Shown here: positions 25,157 to 37,897 of the stretch, piece after piece
Position numbering within the stretch: the first letter of the stretch is position 1
How the letters are laid out: each line of letters opens with the position of its first letter
Origin: Heliocidaris erythrogramma
Taxonomy: Eukaryota; Echinodermata; Echinoidea; Camarodonta; Echinometridae
Length of the DNA: 64,000 nucleotides
Assembly: GCA_025617745.1 (NCBI GenBank)
Contig: CM046859.1
Location: 29,253,371-29,317,370, forward strand
Direction of reading: 5' to 3'
The notes under the pieces: generated by a model
The model's database searches: none
What the model saw: only the letters and a program-made list of their open reading frames with translations
Told to the model about the DNA's origin: nothing
Translations under genes and position numbers: made by a program

Positions 25157-25937
25157 TAAATGAAAAGACACATAGGGTTTCTTCATGTCTCGAGTTTCAT
25201 TCTTAGAATTAATGTAGCATCATGTTGTATAGGATACAATGTATGCCTTAAAGGTGGGTGAGTTTCTCTGGCAGGTTTTTACAAAGTATAGGCTAGAAGG
25301 AATATAGGGAGGCCGGGGATGAAATGGAACAATGATCATGATCCGGAGCATCTTATTTTATGACTTTATAAATAGCCCTACCAGTTTTATGTGGTATATG
25401 ATAGTAATACTACAGGCTACATTATGACAAATGAGACACACTCCCTATTTTTCTTTTTAAAAAGAGGTCTTGAACGGGAAGAAGTGGACAAAACCTTCAA
25501 ATAATTATGTCAAAATCATAATTTTTACACGTGGTTGTCCCAAAGGAACTGCTGGTTATATTAAGGATAATGAATCAGCTTAAAGGAGAGGAGACTTATT
25601 AGTCGCTTGTAGTATGCACCGATATATATACCCATTGTAAAAATACAGAATAAAATGAGCATTTTTGTCAGTTTTAACCTAAATTTCAACACTTTTATCA
25701 CAATGACACTCATTCTTGATATGTGTTTGTTACACACAAGTTTGTGTGATGTGGTTTGAATGGTTTGAATGTAGATAGGAAATGACTCATAGGAGTTTAT
25801 TAAATTTGTGTGCATAATAATTTAGAAATCTTGATGTAATATGTCTATGAATTATGACTGGTTGAAACTTACGTTTCTAACATACACAAAATGTAACTGG
25901 GGTGAAATGTGTCCCAGTTCACCCCCATGCAGTAGAA

Positions 25938-28110
25938 AAGAATAATAATAATAATAATAATAATTGCATTTATATGGCGCTTTATACGGGCGTTTCTAAG
26001 CGCACTGGTTGTCTGTCTAAGTAAGTAAACTAGTAAACACGATAACATAAAAGCAAAACAGTAACTACATGTATGCGCCTCCATAAAATTACAACTGCTT
26101 AAAAAGATGGGTTTTTAGGAGGATTTTAAATGATTCGATAGATGTGGCATTCTGAATATGGGATGGGAGTTTGTTCCGAAGGGTGGGGGCAATTGACGAA
26201 AAGGCTCGGTCGCCATACCTGGTTTTTGTACGTGGGCCATAAGATAATTGGAGAGAGAAAGATGAACGGAGGGGTCTGGCAGAAGAGGAGGAACGAAGGG
26301 TGACCAAGTCTTGAAGATATATGGGGGCAAGATTATGTGTGATTTTGTATGTGAGAAGTAGGATCTTGAAAGTAATGCGAAAATGGACCGGTAGCCAATG
26401 AAGTGAGCGGAGAACAGGAGATAATATGGTCATGTTTTCTGCTAAGAGTGACTAATCTAGCGGCTGAATTTTGGATACGTTGAAGTGGGGATATATGAGA
26501 AAGAGGGAGACCAGCAAGGAGGGAGTTGCAGTAGTCCAAATGAGAGGAGACAAAGGCGTGGACAAGTCGCTCAGCGGATGATTGGTCAAGCAGACGCCTG
26601 ATCTTCCCTATTTTAAAAATACCCCAAGATGCAGATTTGCAGATGTTTCCAATGTGGTGTTTAAGGGTTAAGTGTTTGTCCAAAGTAAAGCCAAGGTCTG
26701 TATTCCTGAACTGAGACGAAAAATGGATGAGTTCAGACTTGTCTTCGTTCAGACGGAGTCTGTTAGTAGTGGGCCAAGCTTTGATGTCCATGGGACATTC
26801 TCTTAGTGAGTTAACAGCAGCAATCCTATCACCAGGTGACATAGTAATGTCATCGGCGTACATAGCGTAGTTGACACCAGGATGGCGATTGATGATTCTT
26901 GCGAGGGGACCTGTATAGAGGAGAAAAAGCAGGGGACCGGCAACGGACCCTTGTGGAACTCCACAGCTGAGAGAACAAGGAGTTGAACAAGTCTCACTGA
27001 TTATCACCCTCTGTGTGCGATCTTGAAGGTATGACTTGATCCATTGGATGACAGTGCCTGTGATGGAATAGTAATTACTTAGTCGTTGTAGAAGCAAGGT
27101 GTGATCGAGCGTGTCAAACGCAGCCGAATAATCCAGGAGAAGAAGAGCAGCCTCACTGCCCTTATCAACAGCAAGGAGGAGATCATTAAGCACTTTCAAC
27201 AATGCAGTTTCTGTTGAGTGGAAGTTGCGATACGCTGACTGGTTTACAGGAAGCAGATGATTACTGTCCACATGAAACATTAGCTGATTAGCCACAATCC
27301 TTTCAAGGAGCTTACTCACAAATGGCAGGTTGGCAATTGGTCGATAATTGCTGAGAACATCAGGATCGAGGTTTGGTTTCTTCAGCTGAGGGGAAACAAG
27401 AGAATGTTTAAATGGTATTGGAACTATATCCGATGACAATGATGTGTTGATGATATTTGATAGAACTGGAAGCAATTCATCAAGGCAATCTTTGAGCAGC
27501 CAAGTTGGAAGAGGGTCCAGACTGCAGGATTTCGGTGGTGATAACATGATAAGACGTCGAAGTTGTACTTCAGTAACTTGCATGAACTCGCTCAGGTTAC
27601 AGTTCAAAGAGTTCCCAGGAGCTTGGACGGATAACTCCAAATGATTAAGTTCAGATGCAAAGGAAGACACAATATCATCAATTTTCTTCTTGAAGAATAC
27701 ACTGAACCTGGTCGCTGGTTCAGCATCAGATGAATGTTCAGGATAAATAGAGGACTGAGAAGGGAGGGACAGTTTCTTTACAAAGTTAAATAGCTGTTTA
27801 GTGTCCGCATTGGCGATCTTATTTCTCAGGTACTGCGACTTAGCATCGGTGATCTGACTGTAAAACAGCTCACATTCCTGACGATACAGGTCCAAGTCTA
27901 TCTGCATGCCGGACTTCAACATGCGACGTTCAGCACGACGCCTACGCCTCCTGGCCTCCCTAATCTCATTAGTGAACCAAGGGGCATTGGGTCTAATTGT
28001 AACAGTCACAGTTTTAACAGGGGCATGCTTGTCCATCAGATTACACAGTGTGTCATTATAAAACGTAACTGCTTCTGAAGGACAAGAAAGACACTTGGAA
28101 GTTAACAAAA
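25938..28110 (-). mobile_element. L2/CR1-group LINE, 5'-truncated
   Basis: A minus-strand non-LTR retrotransposon of about 2.2 kb. The 5' end is cut inside the linker after the missing endonuclease domain (coding match begins near 28100). The 3' end is intact, with a GGCGC...TATAAATGCAATT block followed by (ATT)n at 25943-25965, the usual L2-style microsatellite tail. A possible target duplication AGAATAATAA appears at both ends (about 25940 and 28108) but overlaps the tail repeat, so it is uncertain. Coding content is described in the next entry. Confidence 0.85.
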
Positions 28111-28135
28111 CAGAATAATAAAATACCCCAAACAT
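26089..28135 (-). pseudogene. L2-like reverse transcriptase ORF2 fragment, frameshifted
   Basis: The main frame (28135-26333, 600 codons) covers the linker and reverse transcriptase. It shows SNYRPIANLPFVSKLLERIV, motif A LLLLDYSAAFDTLDH (about residue 330), motif B GVPQGSVAGPLLF (about 393) and the catalytic MYADD (about 428). After SRKHDHI the coding register moves to another frame (26433-26089), which supplies the C-terminal segment LRSLHWLPVHFRITFKILL through YGDRAFSSIAPTLRNKLP to LLKTHLFKQL, so there is at least one frameshift near 26435. The N-terminal endonuclease is missing. The Ala in GSVAGP is usually Leu. The initial residues before about CPSEAV are flanking DNA. It encodes no complete protein and is a dead copy. 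Confidence 0.85.
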
Positions 28136-28544
28136 TATTTTGTATTATTTATCATAAAAAATATTATTGCAAAGTATTGGGGCGTATGAGACTTGTAATG
28201 CTCTATGTAGAGCGTGTATAGTTGAAAACATTTGACACCGGAAAAAAATATTTAAAAATTGGTCCCCCCCCCAAAAAAAAAAAAGAACTGAAAATTAGAC
28301 CTACAAGCAAGCAAAATCGGGGTATAGCTGTACAGATACTCGTGAACGTTTCTTATAGCATTTAAACAAATTGACAAAATGTTACTTACTTTTCAAGTTG
28401 TGATAGATGAGGTGTCTCACTTCTCCCGTGACCAAGTCCGTTCTCCTCTACTCTCCCAAAACTCCTCTGGGATAAAGAAACTGAAAAATTACTATTTGAG
28501 GAAGTCTAGCGTCGTATAATAATCATTAATATCGGGCTATATAC

Positions 28545-28686
28545 TGGGGAGCGTTTCATGAAAGGAAGTTGTCGGATATTTTATCCGACAACTGTTATAA
28601 GCTACCGAAATCCTTGCATCTGATTGGCTGAGAGCAAATTGGTCGGATAAAAATATCTGACAAGTCCTTTCATGAAACGCCCCCTA
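28545..28686. mobile_element. Foldback MITE (GGGG.GCGTTTCATGAAAGGA ends)
   Basis: The two arms, GGGGAGCGTTTCATGAAAGG at 28547 and its near complement ending CCTTTCATGAAACGCCCCC at 28684, extend inward through TTGTCGGATATTTTATCCGAC, which is itself partly palindromic. The total is about 140 bp. This is a short non-autonomous DNA element; the superfamily was not determined. Confidence 0.75.
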
Positions 28687-28952
28687 TTAAGACCGGCTTA
28701 CACGAGGCCCCATTTCAATTGCGCTGATCGAATCACTTTTTTAAACGATATCACTCTTTCTTCAAGCGCACAAGACCGTAACAGCAGTCACCGACGTGGT
28801 CAGATAGAACGTCAGCAAACGAGCTGGGATTTACGGTATAGAATCATGAAATACTTATTTGCATTGATCGAGTCCATAAATGGATTGATTTCGGATCTAT
28901 ATCGTCGAAGAATCGTTTTATTCTTATGTAGATCAACATGATCAACTTTCCC

Positions 28953-29179
28953 AATAGACCGCTTCTGTAATGTATACAAATTTATGCACATTATATTCGC
29001 TGAGCACCTATAGTGACGAGCTATTCCATTAACCTGCTATTTATAAAGGAGCTTCAATGCTTGGATCCAGTTTGCATACATTATTTGTTGCTATGTCCGG
29101 CAAGCTTTCAGGTTGTCAAGAACAACCTTTGTTTGAAAGGTATGCATAAAATTTGCATACATTACCGAAGCGGTCTATG
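28953..29179. mobile_element. TA-flanked MITE, copy 1 (GACCGCTTC ends)
   Basis: The left end TAGACCGCTTCTGTAATGTA and the right end, TACATTACCGAAGCGGTCTA, form about 34-bp inverted repeats bordered by TA. The interior (ATTCCATTAACCTG, TCCAGTTTGCATACATTA, GCAAGCTTTCAGGTTGTCAA) is shared with a second copy at 38914-39155 whose ends differ. Confidence 0.75.
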
Positions 29180-29439
29180 GTTTTGAGGCAGTTTCTACCT
29201 CAATGGCCCCTCTACAATGCCCAGTACATGAAATCGCACGATGACCGTAAATAATGTAGACATAAAAATCGTAGCCCGTAGCCACCTACGATGTCCCCCA
29301 AATCGCAAGGAAAATCGCAGACTAATCCATCGTACGATGACCGTAGCAAAATTATGTAAACTAGGCATAAGGAGGACCCAGCAAGTATTTTTACCTCACC
29401 ATTACCATTAACCATTTAATACACTTGGGTCAAGAGTGG

Positions 29440-29545
29440 GTGTAACACATTGTCTAAGTATGTGAACACCGAGTAAGGATCGAACGCAGGATCTCTTGTA
29501 TCGAGAGACCCTTCACTGTTAAATGCTCCCACGCACGTTGTAATG
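29440..29545 (-). mobile_element. Possible tRNA-derived SINE remnant
   Basis: On the minus strand a B-box-like GCGTTCGATCC (29493-29483) follows GTGGGAGCATTTAACAGTGA, GGGTCTCTCGATACAAGAGA, which could be a decayed tRNA D/anticodon region. No body homologous to the other SINEs is visible. Confidence 0.25.
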
Positions 29546-31914
29546 GAAACCACTACCTGTTTTGTTATAATGACCCCCATCTATATCCTAGTTTCTCTGC
29601 AACATTGCAGTTCCATAACGGAATTCAAAGCGAGACCTTGGTTATTTTCCAATTAGTAAGATCGATGTGTTCCTGTGCGCTTCATAAACACTAGGGCAAT
29701 TGTTTCCATCATGCGACATAATTAGTACCAGGGGGAAATAATTCATCAGTAATACCATCAAAGGTGTAACAAGATTAATAGGATTAAAGGACAAATAATT
29801 GACAAATTATACGAGCTACTTCACACTTTGACATCCTTGTCGGATGCTTTATAATAATCTTCCGCTCAGCTTTCCCGTGGGGCCATTTCTTTGTCGACTC
29901 TTTCTGTTTCTTCGTCTGCAAACAAGGCCAATTTTCTTTTCCTGCCCAACGCATATTTTTCATCTGTTTGTCGTTTTCTCCTGTTTTTCTTTTCAGTTAT
30001 GTTCTTTACATTCAATTTTTCTCCGTCCTCTCTTTTCTTTGACTCTTCCTGTCAATCTTAACCCGATGAATGACGTTTTTGACACCAAGATCATCATAAA
30101 GAGAATGTTGTCGAATTAAGCCAGTTCGGAGTTACAGTCTGCCCACGAGCACATAAAGTAACTTGTACCAAATTTATTTATTTTACTTTTCATTTCATTT
30201 CCATGAACACAAAGGGCAAGCTGAGACATCCATTGAGGTACAAATGCGTGCTCGTGAGAGTAATAAAAATCACCGTTATGTACAAACGAAGCATATAGTT
30301 ATGAGGGATTTTGCTTTTCAAAGCAGACACTGAACTGTTACTCATAAAATTTATCAGTTTGATGTTTAGTTATGGAATACAATATTGCACCCCCCCCTTT
30401 TATATTTGATTATAGGTCCGAGTTGGGGGGGGGGGGGGGGGGACTATAACACGTCGTATTCGATGGAATGGGATACCCCCCCCCCACCCCGCTCTCTCTA
30501 TCTCTATAAAGTGAGGGCGTTTTTCGTAAAGAAAAACTTTCTGTGCCTTGACTAAATTGCAAACTCTTTATTTATATCAAGCTAATCTTCGGTAACCTCC
30601 ATTTTCCCTCAAATAACATGCAAGTATTAAAAAGCAGAACTAAGGCCTCTGTAACGAATGATATTAATTCTTTAAGCCTCTAGCGAGTTTTAACCTTTGT
30701 ATATCCAGTTCGCAGTACATCTTACTTAGAAATAAAAGCTAGGTTAATGGAATTAATCTAACCCAATAGAGCTTTTTGGATCGCCTTCCTTTCTGATGCG
30801 ATTACGAAACAGTATTCTCTTGTGAAAAGTTGGTCACCCAGTTATCATTGCGAAAAGACCGTTTGATCCAGCTCCGTGGCGCAGCGTGGAACCATTCGGG
30901 GGGGGGGGGGGGACATTTGGCTTATTAAGTCGTCGAGCGGGACTGCAATTTACTCAATGAAAATGAGCAGTGCATATTCAAAGATAGCGATTTATTGTGT
31001 CATCATTTACTGACATTTACTTTTTCTCTAATTTTTAAAAGTATTGTTTCACATGATACTTTCTTCTTATGTCTCTTGTTACTCAACGTGCTCAATGGGT
31101 GCTTATTTACCCCTGCATTGTGTATACGCCTGTAACATTACGCCCGATTACTCAGCTTGTAGGAATATATACCCTCATTAACTGTTGATTATGATGATAA
31201 TCACCTAGTGCTTACATGATTAATATGGAGCATCATTCATCTGGATCAGCGTTCAAGAGCAAACAAATATTGGGCCATTAAAATTCGTGGGGGGGGGGGG
31301 GGTGTTAAGATCTCTTGCTCGCATTACCTGCTAGCATAGTAGCGTAGTATTTAATGATCATAAGTAAATAATTACTTTCATTATTATGATAATACATGTA
31401 TACATTTATTGGTGTTTTACACATTGCGATTAAAATAATGCATAATCACTTTTCAATACTGATGTATACATTTATATAGGTTTTACATTTTGTACGAGTC
31501 TCCTCCGTCCCAGTGGCCATGAGAAAGCTTGCATAAGACAAGCATACCGTAAAATGAATATGAAGCACTATTCATTTAAAAATTTTAATCCCTTTTTAAA
31601 AATCCCAAAACAGCATTTTTTTTCCGGAATATTTCAGATGATATAGAAAGGGAACACTCGCAAAGAAAATGGTTGGCTCAACAGTGACGTCATTGTTCTA
31701 TTGCATATTGATAGAACTAAACACCCAATGAAGATACTTTGATGCTCGATAGTGACAGTAATATGGGCGTGTCATGATATGAAGGTTCAGAATATTGATG
31801 AGGTTAATTCTTCAAAGATACTCTTAGTTAAAGCAGCACCGAATTCTTCATTTATTCATCCGTATAAATAGAATTGTCGGTCTTTTCCCCTTGGACTGAC
31901 CTAATGCTCATCAC
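29546..31914. other. Intergenic with poly-G/poly-C runs
   Basis: No gene recognised. Homopolymer runs lie at 30391-30398 (C), 30425-30442 (G), 30476-30486 (C), 30898-30912 (G) and 31290-31302 (G). Frames in this stretch lack domains and conserved composition. Confidence 0.45.
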
Positions 31915-32310
31915 ATAAGAATGCCTGTGCAAGATTTGTGACCAATTCCTCAAAACTTTCCCACATCACTCCTGTTTTGATGAAGTTACATTGGTTGCCA
32001 ATAAAGTACAGAATCACATTCAAGATACTTTTGCTTGTTTACAAAGCTTTGAATGGTCAAGCCCGAAATTACTTGTCTGAATTATTATCTTTTAAATTGC
32101 ATCCATACACACATAGCTTACGAAGTTTACAAGACAAACTGCTTCTAAAGTTGCCTCATGCCAAAACAAAGACAACTCTTGGAGATTGTGCATTTAGCTG
32201 TGCTGCTCCAAAACTCTGGAACCAACTTCCTCTTGTAATAAGGAAAGCACAATCAGTCCCCATTTTAAATCTCTACTGAAGACCCATCTGTTTTCAGAGG
32301 CTTTTAAGTA
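31915..32310 (+). pseudogene. L2-like LINE, extreme 3' fragment
   Basis: The frame from about 31918 reads KNACARFVTNSSKLSHITPV, then LMKLHWLPIKYRITFKILLL, GDCAFSCAAPKLWNQLPLVI, matching the C-terminal end of L2/CR1 ORF2 as in the minus-strand element at 26 kb. A 1-nt shift near 32263 moves the closing FKSLLKTHLFSEAFK to another frame, ending at TAG about 32310. The copy is 5'-truncated just upstream of this C-terminal domain and carries no reverse transcriptase motif. It is diverged from the 26-kb copy, so it represents a separate insertion. Confidence 0.75.
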
Positions 32311-33933
32311 GATATGTTCTGTTTATATAGTGTAGGCATATAGGAGTCTCCATCAAAGCGCAGTAGAGTATATTCAAATAGTTGCTGCGATACAATTAAC
32401 CTTTTTACTGCATGGGATCGGGCTAACTCGGCACTAGGCCGAACTCGGCATCGCACGGCGATAAGCAGGGGCGGATCCAGGATTTCCCAATAGGGGTGGG
32501 GGCGGAAATTTGAAAATTGCAAAATTCAATCACCGATTATATGAACTCATTACATAGGAGTACCGTACCTGTATCTGCGCGCTTTAATTTTACAGCCTTT
32601 AGAGGAAATATTATTACCAAAATATACGAGATAAGGTATTTACATCTGATGTTCGGGTAGTTCGCTTTGCTGCCCGAACATCGGGTGACTTTGTTTGTTT
32701 ATTCAATGGAACATACAAGTCATTTATATACATTTGAATTCTGAATGTGAGTATATTGAAAATTGATATTTAACCCCCCCAAAAAAAAAATAAAAAATAA
32801 AAAATAAAAAAATTAGAACACAGGAGACCGTCGTCATGAGCGAATTGCTTGATATCGACGAATTTTGCACTGTCATCCGACTCGCCTTTATAGATGCATG
32901 AAAGACATCTTTCGAGGATGGCGCTGGGCCAGCGCTACAGGGTGGGGGGGGGGGGAAGGGGGCGGTTGCCCCCTATGATTTTTTCAAGTGACCACCCTCC
33001 CCCTTAAAAAGAAACAGAAGAAACAAAAAGAATATATATATATATATAGGCTCTATTTTATGTTAATATACATGTATAATTCGTTGGAATGACCCAGTTG
33101 TGGGTCGGTCAACGGATGTGCACACCAGCTTTGATTTTCATTATCAGATTATTCATCAATTGTCTATTGTTTTGAACTACTTTGGTTATATTTTTTGTAT
33201 TATCATCATCATCATCATCACCATCATCATCATCATTGTCATTATTTGTTCATCTAAAACATGAATAATCTCAGTTGTGGGCAAGGGGGCACTATGCCTG
33301 CCCACTTAATCCAAACTCGACTCTTTGGCTCGCTTTAATCGCACGCAGTTCATGAGCAGAGCAGAACTGCATATTATGCAAAGAATAGAATTAAAAGAAA
33401 AAGAATAGAAAAAATTTAATATGTGATATTAAAGAGAATGTAGGAGTAGGGTATAGCAACTTGAACTGATCAAAAAGAAATTTTCCATTCTCATCATAAG
33501 TTCCATCTTTTCAAAAGGTGTGCGTAGGATTAATAACGTTGTCTGTGGGTCGTCTTGCCCCTCCTATGAAAATACCCTTGCGCCACCCCTGACAAAGGAG
33601 TCAATGAACGTTTAAGTGAGTGTGTCCTAACCATATAGGCCTGTGCATGTGGAGCATGCATGTTGCTTTAATGTTCATGGTTCAACAGCCCTGCTTGCTA
33701 GCCTGAATTCCTTATCAATTGCCGTAAAGCATTGTAAGGACATCATATACACACACATTGACTCCTGTACAAGGGTTGAAAATTTGACAAAATCTGGAAG
33801 CTACCTTGAAAAATAATCTTGAATTTAATTAAACTGATTTATATATAGATTAAATCACCTCCAACCAGGGGTGTCGATTCGTGTTCATGATTGGGGGGGG
33901 GGGGGGATGACCGGCCGGCGAGGAAAGTGAAGT
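32311..33933. other. Repeat-rich intergenic DNA
   Basis: This stretch contains a hAT-like end CAGGGGCGGATCCAGGATTT at 32467 without a clear partner, an A-rich run (32776-32812), poly-G runs (32943-32955, 33893-33906), a short (AT)n at about 33034-33047, an (ATC)n run at 33199-33235, and an inverted CAGGGGTGGCGCAAG-type end at about 33580-33592. No gene was recognised. Confidence 0.45.
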
Positions 33934-34392
33934 CAGTGGCGTATCTAGGCATTATGGGGCCCGGGACAAACAATGAAGTTCCCCCCCCCCCCCTCAAGCG
34001 AGGGAGCAAAGCGACCGAGCGAAAAAATGTTATAACCGTAAACAACGCAATTTCTTGTGCATTTTACCCAGGAAATTTTGCAATTGACCACCGCAATTGA
34101 GCGGTAGAGAAGCTCAAATTGTATATATTGATAAACGGTTTTCTGTTCACTCACTTCTATATCGGGAGCAAAAGTAACAAAAACCCTAGCCTATATAGGC
34201 TTGAGAAAGAGTCGATAAAATCAGCAAGGATACCTGAATTTAAAATGCTGTTTTATACACTTTATCCTATATTGGGGGCGCAAAATATAGCAGGAGTCAT
34301 ATGAAACTTACATGATATAGCGAGCAAAGCAATTACATCTTTATTTTTTCAAATTCTGAACCCTTTAAGCTATTTAAGAACTATATACTGGG

Positions 34393-35435
34393 CAGTGGCG
34401 TATCTAGGGATTATGGCGCCCGGGGCAAACAATTAAGTTGCGCCCCAACCCCCGAGTCCCCAAACTTATTTAAGTTATTGTAGAAGTGAGGGAGCAAGGC
34501 GACCGAGCGGTAATTTTTCCATTTTTAACCCTAAAAAACGTAATTCCCTGTGCATTTTACTCAGGAAATTTTGCAATTGACTACTGCTATTGAGCACTCG
34601 AGAAGTTCGAATTTTGTACATTGATAAACGGTTTTCTATTCACTCACTTCTAAAACTGGGAGCAAAATTAACGAAAACCCTTGAGAAGAAGCCGAGAAAT
34701 TCAGCAAGGCGACCGAAAGTTGGGATTTCATTCAAATGTTGCAAATGTTGCAAATGCTGTTTTATTATTGCGGGCGCAATATATCTAGCAAGATTCAGAT
34801 GAAACTTATTACATTATAGCGAGCGGAACAACAGCAATTACATTTTTATTTTTCAAATTTTGAACCCTTTAAGCTGTTTGAGAACTATTTTTTTTTTGGC
34901 AGGAGTTTCTGCATTTATTGTCAAATCAAATAACAAATTTACAAACAATTATAGTAATAAATATACAACGTAAGTGTTCAAATTACAAATGTGACAGTTA
35001 AATAACAATGACAACAGAATAAAGACATGATTATAAATCGAAGTGAACAAGGAGAAATAACAGAAATGCAGGGGCCAGCTATCTTAAGCAAAATGCTTGA
35101 ATGAATAGCAGCCAGTGGACAGGGCTACATGGAAACCATAATTAATATAAATGTCTATATCATATATTCAGGGGGCGCAAAATTACGAGATCCTTAACGC
35201 TAATAATTAGGCAAGGGAGCAAAGCAACTGAGCTTTTGAAAATTTTTGCATTTCCAACCCTCAAAAACTGTATTTCTAAAGCATTAACCGTGTGTCGGAT
35301 TTGGGGAGGCGCATAATCCGTAAGCATTATGATTTTTTCTTCGTTTACCTTTCTCTTTTGCGTTTTTTGCGCCCCCTCGAAGTGAAGCCCAGTGCACGTG
35401 CCCCCCCCCCCCCCGTCCCCCTAGATACGCTACTG
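34393..35435. mobile_element. hAT-like element (inner copy) with perfect 8-bp duplication
   Basis: The left end CAGTGGCGTATCTAGGG and the right end CCCTAGATACGCTACTG are inverted repeats. The target duplication ATACTGGG is exact on both sides (34385-34392 and 35436-35443). An 8-bp duplication with these ends indicates the hAT superfamily. There is no transposase frame, so it is non-autonomous. It holds a further insertion at about 34888-35155. Confidence 0.85.
34888..35155 (-). mobile_element. Poly(A)-tailed retroposed fragment inside the inner hAT copy
   Basis: The two hAT copies align up to GAACTAT and resume at about 35158 (CAGGGGGCGCAAAATTACG). The inner copy has about 265 extra bases that begin with a T-run (34888-34897), so on the minus strand the insert ends in poly(A). 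This suggests a truncated LINE or other retroposed RNA. It has no coding capacity and its family is unknown. Confidence 0.5.
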
Positions 35436-35546
35436 ATACTGGGGGCACAAAATTACGAGATCCTGAAAGAAAATAATTGTGCAAGTCTCTCCTTTGCTTT
35501 TTTTTTTCCGCCCCTCCCAGTACCACCCTGCTTAGATACGCCACTG

Positions 35547-36040
35547 AGCGAAGCGACCGAGCCGGGGGAGGGTGTGGGAGGGTTTTCAAAAATCTGTCTA
35601 TTAAACTTGCATTTTAGAGCATCCCAAAATGTTTTTTAATGAAAAGAAGGAATGCATGGATCTACGCCAATGGACGGAACCCCTTAATTGAGAATAACAA
35701 TGCGAGCGAACAATTTTTCTTCGATATTTTCGCATTGAAATTATGGCATTTATCAAACATAATGAGTTTGGATAATCATAAGTTTTAAGGTAATGTATAA
35801 CAATTCTTGTTTATTTTATCCAAAATATTTGGGGATGATAATACAGGCCAACCCCCACCTCAAATTTTTTTGGGGATATATGTAGAGCTCTGCCCCCAAA
35901 CAAATAAAGGGCTTCCAAATTTTTTGGACTGGCCCAACCGCCCAAATTGTCCTTATTCTGCCGCTCTTTGAAGGGGCCAGACGGCCTTATCAAGAGTGAT
36001 TTAGCACTAACCTTATAGAAAATAAAGCTTGACATCTGCA
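35547..36040. other. Intergenic, nothing recognised
   Basis: No exon or classifiable repeat. The short minus-strand frame at 35811-36041 shows no domain. Confidence 0.4.
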
Positions 36041-36245
36041 CTCTAAAAACTCAAGTGCTATTTTTAGCACCTCAAGATTTGGAGGCAGCACCTTTAAGGG
36101 CACGCATAGGGACTGCACAAATTGTGCTAAAGTAGCACTTCTACAAGTGCTATAATTCAACACCAGTCCATGTGCTACTTTAAACACTTTAAGTGTAAGC
36201 CTTTTTACACTTCTGGACGCATGCAGCTCGCAAAAACCAAGTTCA

Positions 36246-37855
36246 AGTTCAAGTTTCAAGTTTATTTTATTTATTTCAACTCAACTCGACTTAACATCAT
36301 AACAGTATAACAATTAATTACATAGTAAACCACAAAACTGAATATTCAATACAATACCCCAAAATATATATATATATATATATTTATGGTGAACGAAAAG
36401 ATATATAACAAATGTGTATTTTATATAGTCTATCCTTTTGTAAATGTAGAGCTGAGGAAATAGAGGGATCCACTAAAAAGCAGGGCTTGTTGAGTGTGCA
36501 TCCCTCAAATAAATATTGTAATAGATTAAGCTGCATAAATATAAAATAAAAGGTATGTGTTACCAAATAAAAATTAAGAATATGTATAATAACATATTCT
36601 TTGGTGTGAATATAATATGAAAGTGACAAATGAGATATGGAGATGAAGAAAAATAATATATAAATATAACTGAGACTAAGATGACAAAGTGGTGCGTCTG
36701 TGAAGAAAAAAAAATGGAAAGACAAAAGAATTTCAAAAAGTAAAGCAGATGAGAAAAGAGAGAGAGAGAGAGAGAGAGGGGAGGGGATAGTCATGGGTCC
36801 TGACCGCTTAATATGAGTTTATGAATTTTCTGTATATGATTTGAGAAATTGTTTTTTCAGCTTGATTTTGAAACAATTTAAACTTGATGAATTAACTATG
36901 TCATTGCTGAGTGAGTTCCAGTATTTTGGGCCGTAGAAGGAAATTGTTTTATGTGCGAGTAGAGTGCGGGTCCGGGGAAGGTGAAAACGGTGAGATTGTC
37001 GGGTTGGGTAGTTATGTATAGCATTGTTTCTTGTGAACATGTCGATGAATGTATGTGGCAGTTCGTGTTTATTCAACTTAAACATAAATTGTCCTGTCTG
37101 AAAAAGAAATAAATCAGAAAATTTTAAAATTTTGGACTCGTAAAATAAATGATCAGTATGTGAACGACTAGGAGCATTATGTAGAATCCTTATAATTTTC
37201 TTCTGTAGGATAAAGATTTTATCCGTAAGATATTTGTTGGCGTTACCCCATGCCATAATTCCATAACTGACATATGGTAGTATGAGTGAGGAATATAAAG
37301 TAAAAAAGTGTAGTCTTTGGGAAAAAATATTTAAGCTTATTCATTATTCCAATGTTTCGCGAAATTGTTTTGGATATATTTTGAATGTGAATGTTCCATT
37401 TTAATTTATCGTCAATAGTTAGCCCTAAAAATTTTGTAGATGTGACCCTCTTAGGATATGTTGTCCAAAATAACATTTCCTGGTAAATTTTGCAAGGTGT
37501 TACTAAACAGCATAAAATTAGTTTTTAGGACATTCAGTGATAACTTATTAGCTTTGACCCATTCCACTACATGTTTGAGTTCTAAATTTATTGTTGAGAG
37601 AAGAGTTATTGGGTTAGTATGTGAATAAAATAAGTTTGAGTCATCAGCGAATAAAATGAAAGACAGAACATCAGATGACTTATAAAAGTCGTTTATGTAT
37701 ATGATGAATAACAAAGGACCAAGGATACTCCCCTGTGGGACACCACAACTTATTGGTCGTAATGTTGACCTATTATTATATATGTCTACATATAGTTTTC
37801 TGTTTGATAAATAATTCCTGAACCATTCCAAGGCTATCCCACGAACACGAACACG
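36246..37855 (-). pseudogene. Dead CR1/jockey-type non-LTR retrotransposon
   Basis: Three successive minus-strand frames together give the second half of a reverse transcriptase and its C-terminal region. 37831-37451 has GIALEWFRNYL, GVPQGSILGPLLFIIYINDF (motif B) and the catalytic LFADD. 37476-about 37300 has TSTKFLGLTIDDKLKWNIHI. After a shift in a T-run near 37300 comes LILPYVSYGIMAWGNANKYL, then the 37256-36819 frame with YPTRQSHRFHLPRTRT and FYGPKYWNSL. Motif A and everything upstream are missing, so the copy is 5'-truncated. There are at least two frameshifts. The 3' end near 36246 has a TTTATTTATT block then CAAGTTCAAG repeats. It is a different lineage from the L2-like copies. Confidence 0.8.
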
Positions 37856-37897
37856 AACACTTCTAGTGCATTAAATAACCCATTTTAGAGCCCCCAA

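Larger units (their letters stand above)
33934..35546. mobile_element. hAT-like MITE (outer copy, interrupted)
   Basis: It starts with CAGTGGCGTATCTAGG (33934) and ends with the inverted CTTAGATACGCCACTG (to 35546). The flanks AGTGAAGT and AGCGAAGC match at 6 of 8 bases, consistent with a decayed 8-bp target duplication. It is split by a second copy of the same family (34393-35435); without it the element is about 560 bp. The interior carries GGAGCAAAGCGACCGAGCG and a GATAAACGGTTTTCT block shared with the inner copy. Confidence 0.7.
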
